Shown here piece after piece: positions 1-10,075 of a stretch of 64,000 bases of DNA. Where the stretch lies: positions 248,001 to 312,000 of the forward strand of contig NZ_JAUSSR010000006.1 in NCBI RefSeq assembly GCF_030812475.1. The letters are read 5' to 3'. A model generated the notes under the pieces. It searched no databases and was not told the origin of the DNA. It was given only the letters and a program-made list of their open reading frames with translations. The number at the start of each line of letters is the position of its first letter. Within the stretch, counting starts at the first letter, position 1. The position numbers and the translations under genes are program-made. Source of the stretch: Pseudomonas lini. GTDB taxonomy: Bacteria > Pseudomonadota > Gammaproteobacteria > Pseudomonadales > Pseudomonadaceae.

Positions 1-464
1 CTCTCTTTCACCTCTTCCATCACGATATAGCTCTTGGATTCCCGCACATGGGGCAGTTTGAGCAGAATATCGCCCAGCAATTTTCGGTACGAAGCCATCT
101 CGGAAATCCGGGCTTTCACCAGATAGTCGAAATCCCCCGACACCAGATGGCACTCCAGCACGTGAGGCAGTTTCAGCACCGCGCGGCGGAACTCCTCGAA
201 AGTGTCGCCGGATTTGTAGTCGAGACTGATCTCGACGAACACCAGCAGACTCCCCTTGAGGTGCTGCGGATTGAGTCGGGCGTTGTAGCCCATGATGATC
301 CCCTCGCGCTCCAGCCGCCGGACCCGCTCGGTACAGGGCGTGGTCGAGAGCCCGACCTTTTCCCCCAGCTCGGTAAAGGAGATCCGCCCGTCAGCTTGCA
401 GGATCCGCAGTATGTTGCGGTCGATCTTGTCCAGCTCACGTTTGGTCTGAGTGTTGGTACGCAT
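1..464 (-). CDS. dadR: Lrp/AsnC-family regulator of alanine catabolism (C-terminus cut by window edge)
   Basis: Reads leftward from the ATG ending at 464, with a GGAGG ribosome site just upstream. The N-terminus (MRTNTQTKRELDKIDRNIL) and the following helix-turn-helix (LGEKVGLSTTPCTERVRRLE) are typical of Lrp, followed by the RAM/effector domain. About 154 codons are present; relatives are slightly longer than 160 residues, so only the last few residues are missing. It is divergent from dadA, the arrangement in which an Lrp-type activator senses alanine and switches on dadAX. Assignment to DadR rather than another Lrp paralogue rests on this position. Confidence 0.88.
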   Translation of the reverse strand, partial: MRTNTQTKRELDKIDRNILRILQADGRISFTELGEKVGLSTTPCTERVRRLEREGIIMGYNARLNPQHLKGSLLVFVEISLDYKSGDTFEEFRRAVLKLPHVLECHLVSGDFDYLVKARISEMASYRKLLGDILLKLPHVRESKSYIVMEEVKE

Positions 465-620
465 AGGGGATGCGCCTCCGTAAAAAGGGTTTTTGCCGAG
501 AATTGTCGCCAAATATAGGCATTTATATAGTGAAAAGCACTGGCTAATCTTTTTTACACTGCCCACATCTACGGTCTGAACAACAAACGTCAGCGGCAAG
601 CCGCGATGAGGGATATGAAA

Positions 621-1925
621 ATGCGCGTTATGGTCTTGGGTAGCGGCGTCATCGGTACCACCAGTGCTTATTATCTGGCGCGTGCCGGGTTTGAAGTGGT
701 GGTGGTGGACCGTCAGCCGGCTGCCGCCATGGAGACCAGTTTCGCCAATGCCGGGCAGGTATCGCCGGGTTATGCCTCGCCGTGGGCGGCGCCAGGGGTG
801 CCGCTCAAGGCCATCAAGTGGCTGTTGCAGCGCCACGCACCGCTGGCAATCAAGGCCACTGCCGACATCGATCAATACCTGTGGATGGCGCAGATGCTAC
901 GTAACTGCACGGCCAGCCGCTATGCGGTAAACAAGGAGCGCATGGTCCGTCTGTCCGAATACAGCCGTGACTGCCTCGACGAGTTGCGCGCCGAAACCGG
1001 CATTGCCTACGAAGGTCGCAGCCTCGGTACTACTCAGTTGTTCCGCACCCAGGCGCAACTCGACGGCGCCTGGAAAGACATCGCCGTGCTGAAAGAATCC
1101 GGCGTGCCGTTCGAACTGCTCGACCGCGCCGGCATTGCCCGCGTCGAGCCGGCGCTGGCCAGCGTCACCGACATCCTCGCCGGTGCTCTGCGCCTGCCGA
1201 ACGACCAGACTGGCGACTGCCAGATGTTCACCACCCGCCTGGTCGAAATGGCGACCAAACTGGGTGTGGAATTCCGCTTCGACCAGGATATTCAACGCCT
1301 CGACTACGCCGGCGACCGCATCAATGGTGTCTGGATCGACGGCAAGCTGGAAACTGCTGACCGCTACGTCCTGGCCCTCGGCAGCTACTCGCCGCAACTG
1401 CTCAAGCCGCTGGGCATCAAGGCGCCGGTGTATCCGCTCAAGGGTTATTCGCTGACCGTGCCGATCACCAACCCGTCGATGGCCCCGACTTCGACTATCC
1501 TCGACGAGACCTACAAGGTCGCGATCACCCGTTTCGACAACCGTATCCGCGTAGGCGGCATGGCTGAAATCGCCGGTTTTGACCTGTCGCTGAACCCGCG
1601 TCGGCGCGAAACCCTGGAGATGATCGTCAACGACCTTTATCCTCAAGGCGGCGATCTGACCCAGGCGAGTTTCTGGACCGGCTTGCGTCCGACCACACCG
1701 GACGGCACGCCGATCGTTGGCGCCACACCGTTCAAAAATCTGTTCCTGAACACCGGTCACGGTACGCTTGGTTGGACCATGGCCTGCGGTTCCGGTCGCT
1801 TGCTGGCTGACCTGATGGCGAAGAAAACGCCGCAAATCAGCGCCGAAGGCCTCGATATTTCTCGTTACGGCAACAAAACCCAGGAGTCCGCAAAACATGT
1901 CAATCCAGCGCCAGCTCACCAATGA
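621..1925 (+). CDS. dadA: D-amino acid dehydrogenase, small subunit
   Basis: FAD-dependent membrane-associated oxidoreductase that oxidises D-alanine and other D-amino acids to 2-oxo acids, passing electrons to the respiratory chain. The dinucleotide-binding start ([20 protein letters not shown]) opens the protein and the DAO-type C-terminal motif ([20 protein letters not shown]) closes it. In-frame ATGs at 606 and 615 exist, but the start at 621 has GAGGGA 7 bases upstream and gives the usual 434 residues. The 3' end overlaps the next gene, suggesting coupled expression with the RidA-family gene and dadX. Confidence 0.95.
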   Translation: MRVMVLGSGVIGTTSAYYLARAGFEVVVVDRQPAAAMETSFANAGQVSPGYASPWAAPGVPLKAIKWLLQRHAPLAIKATADIDQYLWMAQMLRNCTASRYAVNKERMVRLSEYSRDCLDELRAETGIAYEGRSLGTTQLFRTQAQLDGAWKDIAVLKESGVPFELLDRAGIARVEPALASVTDILAGALRLPNDQTGDCQMFTTRLVEMATKLGVEFRFDQDIQRLDYAGDRINGVWIDGKLETADRYVLALGSYSPQLLKPLGIKAPVYPLKGYSLTVPITNPSMAPTSTILDETYKVAITRFDNRIRVGGMAEIAGFDLSLNPRRRETLEMIVNDLYPQGGDLTQASFWTGLRPTTPDGTPIVGATPFKNLFLNTGHGTLGWTMACGSGRLLADLMAKKTPQISAEGLDISRYGNKTQESAKHVNPAPAHQ

Positions 1926-2250
1926 GCGCATGAGCCAGATCGTTGTCCACAGCGGCACCGTTTATCTGGCAGGGCAAGTCGGCGACGACATGAGTGCCGG
2001 GATTGAACAGCAGACCCGTGAAACCCTCGCCAACATCGAGCGTTTGCTGGACTTGGCCGGGACCGACAAGAGCCGTCTATTGTCGGTGACGATTTACATG
2101 AAAGACATTGATGCGCACTTCGAAGGCATGAATGCGATCTGGGACAAGTGGCTGCCAAAAGGCGTCGCACCGGCCCGCGCCACGGTGGAATCGAAGCTGT
2201 GCGAACCGCAAATCCTGGTGGAGCTGTCGGTTGTAGCCGCTCTGCCGTAA
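1897..2250 (+). CDS. RidA/YjgF-family imine deaminase
   Basis: A 117-residue protein of the RidA (YjgF/YER057c/UK114) family, seen in the segments [19 protein letters not shown] and [20 protein letters not shown]; the arginine of the PARA segment is the family's key ligand residue. Family members hydrolyse reactive enamine/imine intermediates of amino-acid metabolism. It overlaps dadA by 29 bases in another frame, and dadX follows. Inference: it hydrolyses 2-imino acids released by DadA. The shorter start at the internal MSQIVVH (1930) cannot be excluded. Confidence 0.88.
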   Translation: MSIQRQLTNERMSQIVVHSGTVYLAGQVGDDMSAGIEQQTRETLANIERLLDLAGTDKSRLLSVTIYMKDIDAHFEGMNAIWDKWLPKGVAPARATVESKLCEPQILVELSVVAALP

Positions 2251-2360
2251 CTGCGTTAAAGCAAGTCGCCAGGAACTATCCCTCTCCCGGCGCTGCAGGT
2301 GGCTTATGCCCTCAGCCAGCGCCGGTTTTATTCCCATTGACCGACCAGAAGTCTGCCGCC

Positions 2361-3434
2361 ATGCGCCCTGCCCGTGCCCTGATCGACCTTCAAGCCCTGC
2401 GTCACAACTACCAGATCGCCCGTGAAGTCACGGGTTCCAAGGCCCTCGCCGTGATCAAGGCCGATGCCTATGGCCATGGAGCGGTGCGTTGCGCCCAGGC
2501 ACTGGAAGCCGAGGCGGACGGGTTCGCCGTGGCCTGCATTGAAGAGGCCCTGGAACTGCGCGCCGCTGGCATTCGTGCGCCGGTCCTGCTGCTTGAAGGT
2601 TTTTTCGAAGCCGATGAACTGTCGCTGATTGTCGAGCATGATTTTTGGTGTGTGGTGCATTCGCTGTGGCAGCTTGACGCCATCGAGAAGGCCGCATTGA
2701 GCAAGCCGATCACGGTCTGGCTCAAGCTCGACTCGGGCATGCACCGGGTCGGTCTGCATCCGAAGGATTACCAGGCGGCCTATCAACGGTTGCTGGCGAG
2801 CGGCAAGGTCGCGAAGATCGTGCTGATGAGTCACTTCGCCCGCGCCGATGAGCTGCACAATCAGGCCAGCTCCGAGCAAGTGGCCGTCTTTGACGCCGCG
2901 CGCCAGGGCTTGTCCGCCGAGGTCAGCCTGCGCAATTCGCCGGCGGTGCTCGGTTGGCCGCAGATTCCGAGCGACTGGGTGCGTCCGGGCATCATGCTCT
3001 ATGGTGCTACTCCCTTCGTAGAAGCTAATGCCGTGGCATCACGCCTGCAACCGGTGATGACCCTCGAATCGAAAGTGATTTGTGTGCGTGAGCTGCCAGC
3101 CGGCGAGCCGATCGGTTATGGCGCGAAATTCGTCACGCCCAAACCGATGCGGGTTGGCGTGGTGGCCATGGGTTACGCCGATGGATACCCGCGACAGGCG
3201 CCGACCGGTACCCCGGTAATGGTCGCCGGCCAGCGCAGCCAATTGATCGGAAGGGTTTCGATGGACATGCTCTGCATCGACTTGACCGATGTGCCGCAAG
3301 CGGGCCTCGGTTCGACCGTGGAGTTGTGGGGCAAAAATATCCTCGCCAGCGACGTGGCCAAGGCTGCTGACACGATTCCTTACCAGATCTTCTGCAACCT
3401 GCACCGGGTGCCGAAGCTCTATTCCGGGGCTTAG
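2361..3434 (+). CDS. dadX: Alanine racemase, catabolic type
   Basis: PLP enzyme interconverting L- and D-alanine; in this operon it feeds DadA during growth on L-alanine. The PLP-lysine motif ([16 protein letters not shown]) lies near residue 33 and the tyrosine/C-terminal domain motif ([12 protein letters not shown]) is present. The ATG at 2361 gives the normal 357 residues; the open frame extends upstream but lacks family similarity there. Third gene of the dadA-ridA-dadX unit. A biosynthetic paralogue (alr) would be expected elsewhere, so the catabolic name rests on context. Confidence 0.93.
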   Translation: MRPARALIDLQALRHNYQIAREVTGSKALAVIKADAYGHGAVRCAQALEAEADGFAVACIEEALELRAAGIRAPVLLLEGFFEADELSLIVEHDFWCVVHSLWQLDAIEKAALSKPITVWLKLDSGMHRVGLHPKDYQAAYQRLLASGKVAKIVLMSHFARADELHNQASSEQVAVFDAARQGLSAEVSLRNSPAVLGWPQIPSDWVRPGIMLYGATPFVEANAVASRLQPVMTLESKVICVRELPAGEPIGYGAKFVTPKPMRVGVVAMGYADGYPRQAPTGTPVMVAGQRSQLIGRVSMDMLCIDLTDVPQAGLGSTVELWGKNILASDVAKAADTIPYQIFCNLHRVPKLYSGA

Positions 3435-3560
3435 CCGAGGGCGCCCCAGACCGAAAGTCGCCTTGCCGCACAGGATTCAGGCCAAAGTGTTGTAAATACT
3501 GAACGCTGTCGCCATGATAACGCTCAATATTCCAATAACCTGAATCCTGGAGGCGCAAGC

Positions 3561-4109
3561 TTGGACGTCGGTGAACGACTGCAATCCATCCGTAAGCTCA
3601 AAGGCCTTTCCCAGCGTGAACTCGCCAAACGGGCGGGCGTCACCAACAGCACCATTTCGATGATCGAGAAGAACAGCGTCAGCCCCTCGATCAGTTCGCT
3701 GAGGAAAGTGTTGGGCGGGATTCCCATGTCGATGGTCGAGTTCTTTTCCGAAGAGATCCTGCAGGAAAAACCGACTCAGATCGTTTACAAAGCCAACGAG
3801 CTGATCGACATTTCCGATGGGGCTGTGACCATGAAACTGGTCGGCCGGGCTCACCCGAGCCGGGCTATTGCGTTCCTCAATGAAATCTACCCGCCAGGCG
3901 CCGACACCGGTGAAGAAATGCTCACCCACGAGGGCGAGGAAACCGGGATTTTGCTCGAAGGACGACTGGAGCTGGTGGTCGGGCTAGAAACTTTTGTGCT
4001 CGAAGCCGGCGATAGCTACTACTTTGAAAGCACCAAGCCCCACCGTTTTCGCAATCCGTTCGATGCGCCGGCGCGACTAATCAGCGCAGCTACACCCGCG
4101 AACTTTTAA
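3561..4109 (+). CDS. pauR: XRE-cupin transcriptional regulator, PauR/PuuR type
   Basis: 182 residues: an XRE helix-turn-helix (residues ~6-60, with LSQRELAKRAGVTNSTISMI) followed by a C-terminal cupin sensor domain (AGDSYYFESTKPHRFRNP). The start is TTG at 3561 with GGAGG at 3549-3553. The same neighbourhood in P. aeruginosa (after dadX, before cycB) carries PA5301, the PauR repressor of polyamine catabolism, and the domain pattern matches PuuR. Function is inferred from family and position. It has its own terminator at 4164-4195. Confidence 0.82.
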   Translation: MDVGERLQSIRKLKGLSQRELAKRAGVTNSTISMIEKNSVSPSISSLRKVLGGIPMSMVEFFSEEILQEKPTQIVYKANELIDISDGAVTMKLVGRAHPSRAIAFLNEIYPPGADTGEEMLTHEGEETGILLEGRLELVVGLETFVLEAGDSYYFESTKPHRFRNPFDAPARLISAATPANF

Positions 4110-4163
4110 CAAAAGAAGCGCCCTGCCAGCATGGCGCAGGTGCCCGGACTGTTTTTCCACTGC

Positions 4164-4195
4164 ACAACAAGACCCCTTCGACTTTGGGGTTGTTT
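4164..4195 (+). terminator. Terminator after pauR
   Basis: Hairpin ACCCC-loop-GGGGT flanked by complementary AACAA and TTGTT, 55 bases after the pauR stop. The T-run is short, so strength is uncertain. Confidence 0.5.
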
Positions 4196-4279
4196 CAGTG
4201 TGGCGGGCTTACCGTTATACTTGCGCCCGCCTGCGAACCGTGGCCGTGGGCGTGACTAGCCACCATTGAGGGTGAACGC

Positions 4280-4705
4280 GTGAATCTAATTATGAAAATG
4301 CTGGCTGCACCAGCAACCGTATTGGCCCTATGGGCAGTCAGCGCTCAAGCTGCGACGAACGATGACATTGCAAAACGCCTTGAGCCAGTCGGCAAAGTCT
4401 GTGTACAAGGTCAAGAGTGCAAGGGGATGGAAGTGGCCGCTTCTGCGGGTGGTGGCGATGCCAAGACGCCTGACTCGGTGATTGCCAAGCATTGCAACGC
4501 TTGCCACGGCACCGGCCTGTTGGGCGCGCCGAAAATCGGTGATGCCGCAGCCTGGGGCGAACGCTCCAAGAAAGAAGGTGGCGTCGACGGATTGCTGGCG
4601 AAAGCGATCTCGGGCATCAATGCGATGCCACCCAAAGGCACTTGCGCCGATTGCTCCGATGCCGATCTCAAGGGCGCCATCGAGAAGATGTCCGGCCTGA
4701 AATAA
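4280..4705 (+). CDS. cycB: Cytochrome c5 (periplasmic mono-heme)
   Basis: 141-residue exported c-type cytochrome. A signal peptide (MKMLAAPATVLALWAVSAQA) is followed by a mature domain with heme-binding CNACH at residues 72-76 and the axial methionine in AMPPKG at 117; the extra cysteine pair in CADC is typical of cytochrome c5. GTG at 4280 is chosen because GAGGG lies 7 bases upstream; ATG at 4292 would also leave an intact signal peptide. It carries electrons between periplasmic donors and oxidases. The following terminator is interrupted by a REPIN. Confidence 0.92.
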   Translation: MNLIMKMLAAPATVLALWAVSAQAATNDDIAKRLEPVGKVCVQGQECKGMEVAASAGGGDAKTPDSVIAKHCNACHGTGLLGAPKIGDAAAWGERSKKEGGVDGLLAKAISGINAMPPKGTCADCSDADLKGAIEKMSGLK

Positions 4706-4747
4706 GGTTTCATCTTCAAGGAAAAGCCGCTTACAAACGAATGTTGT

Positions 4748-4848
4748 TGTAGGAGCGAGCTTGCTCGCGATGGGCTCAAGAGCACCGCGTTTAACCGGAA
4801 AGTACGCGTTATCGTTGACGACCATCGCGAGCAAGCTCGCTCCTGCAA
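4748..4848. repeat. REPIN, GCGAGC-type (copy 1 of a tandem pair)
   Basis: Two inverted REP arms (TGTAGGAGCGAGCTTGCTCG and its complement) around a spacer containing ACCGCGTTTAACC and ACGCGTTATCGTTGACG. The spacer is shared almost base for base with the copy at 4949-5048, so the whole REPIN was duplicated or copied recently. Confidence 0.92.
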
Positions 4849-4858
4849 TAAACAGCAT

Positions 4859-4880
4859 GCCGCTTGCGAGCGGCTTTTTT
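4859..4880 (+). terminator. Terminator distal to cycB
   Basis: GCCGCT-TGCG-AGCGGC stem followed by six T. An alternative upstream arm, AAAAGCCGCT at 4722-4731, can pair with the same downstream arm and T-run, with the REPIN lying in the loop. Confidence 0.7.
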
Positions 4881-4948
4881 GTGCCTGCGATTTGCCCTTG
4901 GGACTATTCTTTGCAGCAAAGGCCCGGCTCGCCATAATGCGGTCCACT

Positions 4949-5048
4949 GTAGGAGCGAGCCTGCTCGCAATGGACTCAAGAGCACCGCGTTTAACCAGCA
5001 AATACGCGTTATCGTTGACGGCCGTCGCGAGCAGGCTCGCTCCTGCAA
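4949..5048. repeat. REPIN, GCGAGC-type (copy 2 of a tandem pair)
   Basis: Same inverted REP arms and nearly identical spacer as 4748-4848, ending about 60 bases upstream of the next gene's start codon. Confidence 0.92.
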
Positions 5049-5110
5049 TTGACCGCATTCGCTTGGGCGAGCCGGTCCAACCCCATTCACGGAACGTAAG
5101 GGAGGATCAG

Positions 5111-7033
5111 ATGGTGCAGCTGTGTTCTATCGAGAAGGCGGTCGATGATGTGTTGGCACGGTTGCCAGCGCATATCCACCTGGGCCTGCCCTTGGGCCTG
5201 GGCAAACCCAATCACTTCGTCAATGCGCTGTTTCAACGCATTGCACAACTGCCCGAACGGCAGCTGACCATTTACACCGCCCTGTGCCTCGGTCGCCCTG
5301 CGTTAGGCGATGGCCTGCAAAAGCGCTTCCTCGAACCCTTTATCGAACGGGTATTCGGCGACTATCCGGAATTGGATTTCCTTGCGGGTCTACATAAGGA
5401 CAACTTGCCACCCAACATTCGAGTCCAGCAATTCTTCCTGCAGCCCGGCAGCCTGCTCAACAGCGCACCGGCGCAGCGCGATTACGTCAGCAGCAATTAC
5501 AGTCACGCCGCCCGGGACATCAACGCCGCGGGCTTGAACCTGGTGGCGCAGTTGGTGGCCAGCCACACCGAGCATCCCGACCGCTTGAGCCTGAGTTGCA
5601 ACCCGGACATCACCCTCGATCTGCTGCCGATGATCGCCAAGCGCCGTGCGGCGGGGGAGACGGTCCTGCTGTTGGGACAGGTGCACAACGACTTGCCGTA
5701 CATGCCTGGCGACGCGGAAATGGGCATCGATGCCTTCGACCTGTTGATTGACGAGAAAGACAGCACGACGCTGTTCTCCACGCCGAACATGCCGGTGGGG
5801 TTTCAGGATCACTTCATTGGCCTGCACGCCAGCACGCTGGTGCGCGATGGAGGTACCTTGCAGATCGGTATCGGCGCCATGGGCGATGCCCTGACCGCCG
5901 CGTTGCTGGCGCGGCAAGCTGACACGAACGGATACAAGGCATTGCTCGCGGACATCAATCTCAGCCAATGGGCGCAACTGATCGATCGCGAAGGCGGCAT
6001 CGAACCCTTTGCCAAAGGCCTTTACGGTTGCAGCGAAATGTTCGTCAACGGCTTGCTGGTACTGGCTGATGCCGGGATCGTGCGGCGCAAGGTTTACTCC
6101 GATGTGCCGACCCAGCAACAGGCAAATGCCGGCACCCTGGATGAGGCTGCGCAAACCGACGGCATCTCGGTGCACGGTGGCTTTTTCCTCGGGCCGCGTA
6201 GTTTTTATGAGCGTTTGCGCGAGTTGCCCCAGAGTACGCGGCTCGAATTCAACATGACCCGCATCAGCTACATCAACGAGCTCTATGGGCAGGAAGAGCT
6301 CAAGCGTCTGCAGCGCCTCGATGCGCGCTTTATCAATACCGTGTTCACCATGACACTGTTGGGTGCCGGGGTGGCGGATCAGCTGGAAGACGGGCGGGTG
6401 CTCAGCGGTGTGGGCGGGCAATACAACTTTGTCGTCCAGGGCCATGCGCTGGAAGGCGCGCGGTCGGTATTGCTATTGCGCAGCTGGCGCGAGTCAGGTG
6501 GGGACGTCAGTTCGAACATCGTCTGGGAATACGGTCATTGCACGATCCCGCGGCACTTGCGGGACATCGTTGTGACCGAATACGGCATCGCCGATTTGCG
6601 CGGCAAGACGGATGCGGCGGTGATCGAGGCGTTGCTGAACATCAGCGACTCACGCTTTCAGCCGGGGCTGATCGAGCAGGCGCAGAACGTTGGCAAGCTA
6701 CCGAAGAACTTCCGCCTCGATCCACGGTTTGCGGATAACAATCCGCAGCGTCTACAGGCGATTCAGGCGCAGCACCCGAATCTGTTTCCTGAGTATCCGC
6801 TGGGGTGTGATTTCACCGAGGTGGAGCGGGATGTGTTGCGGGCGCTGAACTGGTTGAAGAGCAAGTTCAAGCTCACGGAAATTCTGGAGTTGGGCAAGGC
6901 TGCGCTGGATGCGCCGGAGCCGTCGGCGTATCCCGGGCATCTGGAGCGGATGCAGTTGACCCATCCGGATGGGCTGAAGGAGGATCTGTTTCAGCGGCTA
7001 TTGCTCACCGGCCTCAAAGCCACCGCGCAATAA
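5111..7033 (+). CDS. Acetyl-CoA hydrolase/transferase family protein
   Basis: 640 residues with the two-domain fold of class I CoA transferases and acetyl-CoA hydrolases: an N-terminal half (HLGLPLGLGKPNHFVNALF) and a C-terminal half ending in the family hallmark VTEYGIADLRGKTDAAVIEA. Members hydrolyse acetyl-CoA or move CoA between acetate and other acids; the substrate cannot be read from sequence. The frame is open upstream through the REPIN, but GGAGG directly before ATG 5111 decides the start. Single gene flanked by REP elements on both sides. Confidence 0.87.
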   Translation: MVQLCSIEKAVDDVLARLPAHIHLGLPLGLGKPNHFVNALFQRIAQLPERQLTIYTALCLGRPALGDGLQKRFLEPFIERVFGDYPELDFLAGLHKDNLPPNIRVQQFFLQPGSLLNSAPAQRDYVSSNYSHAARDINAAGLNLVAQLVASHTEHPDRLSLSCNPDITLDLLPMIAKRRAAGETVLLLGQVHNDLPYMPGDAEMGIDAFDLLIDEKDSTTLFSTPNMPVGFQDHFIGLHASTLVRDGGTLQIGIGAMGDALTAALLARQADTNGYKALLADINLSQWAQLIDREGGIEPFAKGLYGCSEMFVNGLLVLADAGIVRRKVYSDVPTQQQANAGTLDEAAQTDGISVHGGFFLGPRSFYERLRELPQSTRLEFNMTRISYINELYGQEELKRLQRLDARFINTVFTMTLLGAGVADQLEDGRVLSGVGGQYNFVVQGHALEGARSVLLLRSWRESGGDVSSNIVWEYGHCTIPRHLRDIVVTEYGIADLRGKTDAAVIEALLNISDSRFQPGLIEQAQNVGKLPKNFRLDPRFADNNPQRLQAIQAQHPNLFPEYPLGCDFTEVERDVLRALNWLKSKFKLTEILELGKAALDAPEPSAYPGHLERMQLTHPDGLKEDLFQRLLLTGLKATAQ

Positions 7034-7050
7034 AAGCCAACACAAAACCC

Positions 7051-7140
7051 TGTAGGAGCTGGCTTGCCAGCGAAGGCGGCGTAACTGCCAACTTGGATGT
7101 TGAATGTTATGGCCTCTTCGCTGGCAAGCCAGCTCCTACA
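7051..7140. repeat. REPIN, GGAGCTGGCTTGCCAGC-type
   Basis: Inverted pair of TGTAGGAGCTGGCTTGCCAG arms with about 50 bases between, lying between the convergent ends of the CoA hydrolase gene and xpt. Confidence 0.92.
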
Positions 7141-7161
7141 AGGGGGGCGGTATCCCGAATT

Positions 7162-7797
<636 letters not shown>

Positions 7798-7803
7798 TCA
7801 ATT

Positions 7804-9813
7804 CTAGCGCTTTAACATCGCGCGTATATCCGCCAATGCGGTATTGCCGCGAACGGCTTTGACTTCAACGGGAGTGTCATCATTACCTTCCCAAGCCAGG
7901 TCGTCCGGCGGTAGTTCATCGAGGAAACGGCTCGGTGCGCAGTCGATGATCTCGCCGTATTGCTTGCGCTTGGCGGCGAAGGTGAAGGCCAGGGTCTGAC
8001 GCGCACGGGTTATCCCGACGTAGGCCAGGCGGCGTTCTTCCTCGATGGTGTCGGCCTCGATGCTGGAGCGGTGCGGGAGGATTTCCTCCTCCATGCCCAT
8101 GATGAACACGTAGGGAAACTCCAGGCCCTTGGAGGCGTGCAAGGTCATCATCTGCACACCTTCGGCGCCGTCTTCCTCTTCCTGCTGACGTTCCAGCATG
8201 TCGCGCAGCACGAGCTTGCCGATGGCGTCCTCGACGGTCATCTCGCCTTCTTCGTCTTTCTCCAGCGTGTTCTTCAGCGCCTCGATCAGGAACCACACGT
8301 TACCCATGCGGTAATCGGCGGCCTTGTCGCTGGAGCTGTTGGTGCGCAGCCAGTTTTCATAGTCGATATCCATGACCATGCTGCGCAACGCCGAGATCGG
8401 GTCCTCACCGGCGCACTGCTCGCGGACCTTGTCCATGAAGCGCTTGAACCGCGACAGGCGATCGGTGAAGCGGGCATCCAGGTGTTCGCCCAGGCCGATT
8501 TCATCGGTGGCGGCGTACATCGAAATTTTTCGCCCGGTGGCGTAGTTGCCAAGCTTTTCCAGCGTGGTCGAACCGATTTCCCTGCGTGGGACGTTGATCA
8601 CCCGCAGGAAGGCATTGTCGTCATCCGGGTTCACGATCAGGCGGAAGTAGGCCATCAGGTCTTTCACTTCCTGACGTCCGAAAAAGCTGTTGCCGCCGGA
8701 CAACCGGTAAGGGACCTGGTGATGCTGCAACTTCAGCTCGATCAACTTGGCCTGGTAGTTACCGCGATACAGAATTGCGAAATCGCTGTATGGCCGATCG
8801 GTGCGCAAGTGCAGGCTGAGGATTTCCACGGCCACGCGCTCCGCTTCGGCGTCTTCGTTGCGGCAGCGGATCACGCGGATCTCGTCGCCGTGACCCATTT
8901 CACTCCACAGCTGCTTTTCGAATTCGTGCGGGTTGTTCGAGATCAGCACGTTGGCGCAGCGCAGGATGCGGCTGGTGGAGCGGTAGTTCTGCTCGAGCAT
9001 GACGACTTTCAGGGACGGGTAATCGTCCTTGAGCAACATCAGGTTTTCCGGGCGGGCGCCGCGCCAGGCGTAGATCGACTGGTCGTCGTCGCCTACCACG
9101 GTGAACTGGTTGCGGGTGCCGATCAGCAGCTTCACCAGCAAATATTGGCTGGCGTTGGTGTCCTGGTATTCGTCCACCAGCAGGTAGCGGACTTTGTTCT
9201 GCCACTTTTCCAGGATGTCGGCGTGTTCCTGGAAGAGTTTTACCGGCAGCAGGATCAGGTCGTCGAAGTCCACCGCGTTGAACGCCTTGAGCGTGCGCTG
9301 ATAGTGGGTATAAACGATGGCGGCGGTCTGTTCCTTGGGGTTGCGCGCATTTTCCAGGGCTTCGGGTGGCAGGATCAGGTCGTTTTTCCAGGAGCCGATC
9401 ATGTTCTTGATCTCGTCGACACCGTCGTCGCCCGAGTATTCCTTCTGCATGATGTCGGTCATCAAGGCTTTGACATCGGTCTCGTCAAAGATCGAAAAGC
9501 CAGGCTTGTAGCCCAGGCGAACATGTTCCTTGCGGATGATGTTCAGGCCCAGGTTGTGAAAGGTGCACACCGTCAGGCCGCGGCCTTCGCCGCCCTTGAG
9601 CAGGGTGCCGACCCGTTCTTTCATCTCGCGCGCGGCCTTGTTGGTAAAGGTCATGGCGACGATGTACTGGGCGCGAATGCCGCAGTTCTGGACCAAGTGG
9701 GCAATCTTGCGCGTGATCACGCTGGTCTTGCCGGAGCCCGCGCCGGCGAGCACCAAAAGAGGGCCGCCGACGTAGCTCACGGCTTCTTGCTGCCGGGGAT
9801 TGAGTCGGGACAT
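7804..9813 (-). CDS. rep: ATP-dependent DNA helicase Rep
   Basis: 669-residue superfamily 1A 3'-5' helicase that clears proteins ahead of replication forks. Visible motifs: Walker A AGAGSGKT at residues 23-30, Walker B/DExx as LLVDEYQDTN, motif III VVGDDDQSIYAWRGA, motif V MTLHASKGLEFPYVF and motif VI YVGITRARQTL. Length fits Rep better than UvrD (about 720 residues). Upstream gene of a probable rep-xpt unit, divergent from the phosphodiesterase gene. Confidence 0.95.
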   Translation of the reverse strand: MSRLNPRQQEAVSYVGGPLLVLAGAGSGKTSVITRKIAHLVQNCGIRAQYIVAMTFTNKAAREMKERVGTLLKGGEGRGLTVCTFHNLGLNIIRKEHVRLGYKPGFSIFDETDVKALMTDIMQKEYSGDDGVDEIKNMIGSWKNDLILPPEALENARNPKEQTAAIVYTHYQRTLKAFNAVDFDDLILLPVKLFQEHADILEKWQNKVRYLLVDEYQDTNASQYLLVKLLIGTRNQFTVVGDDDQSIYAWRGARPENLMLLKDDYPSLKVVMLEQNYRSTSRILRCANVLISNNPHEFEKQLWSEMGHGDEIRVIRCRNEDAEAERVAVEILSLHLRTDRPYSDFAILYRGNYQAKLIELKLQHHQVPYRLSGGNSFFGRQEVKDLMAYFRLIVNPDDDNAFLRVINVPRREIGSTTLEKLGNYATGRKISMYAATDEIGLGEHLDARFTDRLSRFKRFMDKVREQCAGEDPISALRSMVMDIDYENWLRTNSSSDKAADYRMGNVWFLIEALKNTLEKDEEGEMTVEDAIGKLVLRDMLERQQEEEDGAEGVQMMTLHASKGLEFPYVFIMGMEEEILPHRSSIEADTIEEERRLAYVGITRARQTLAFTFAAKRKQYGEIIDCAPSRFLDELPPDDLAWEGNDDTPVEVKAVRGNTALADIRAMLKR

Positions 9814-10007
9814 ACGAAATCAGGGAGTCGTTTGCGAAATGGGCCGGCATTTTAACAGGCTCAGCGAATTGTGCTGCTCTCTCCGACTTGTGACGCAGCA
9901 CGCTTTCTCCAATTGCCGGTTTTGTTACTTTCACGCAGGATGCGCGCGGAATTTGCGACTCATGTTCGAAATTCGAATTCATGGCCGCGTGTGACAACAG
10001 ATGTCAT

Positions 10008-10036
10008 TTGGTCATTGGTGACCGGCGCTGCATAAT
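10008..10036 (+). promoter_or_regulatory. Predicted sigma-70 promoter of the GGDEF-EAL gene
   Basis: TTGGTC and CATAAT separated by 17 bases, 40 bases upstream of the TTG start. Confidence 0.5.
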
Positions 10037-10075
10037 GCCCGCCGCCTACATCACTGCGAAGTTTAGGGAGCCAGC

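Noticed and set aside
4748..5048. CRISPR array (repeated units with spacers)
   Set aside because: Units are inverted REP pairs with nearly identical spacers; no direct repeat of uniform length.
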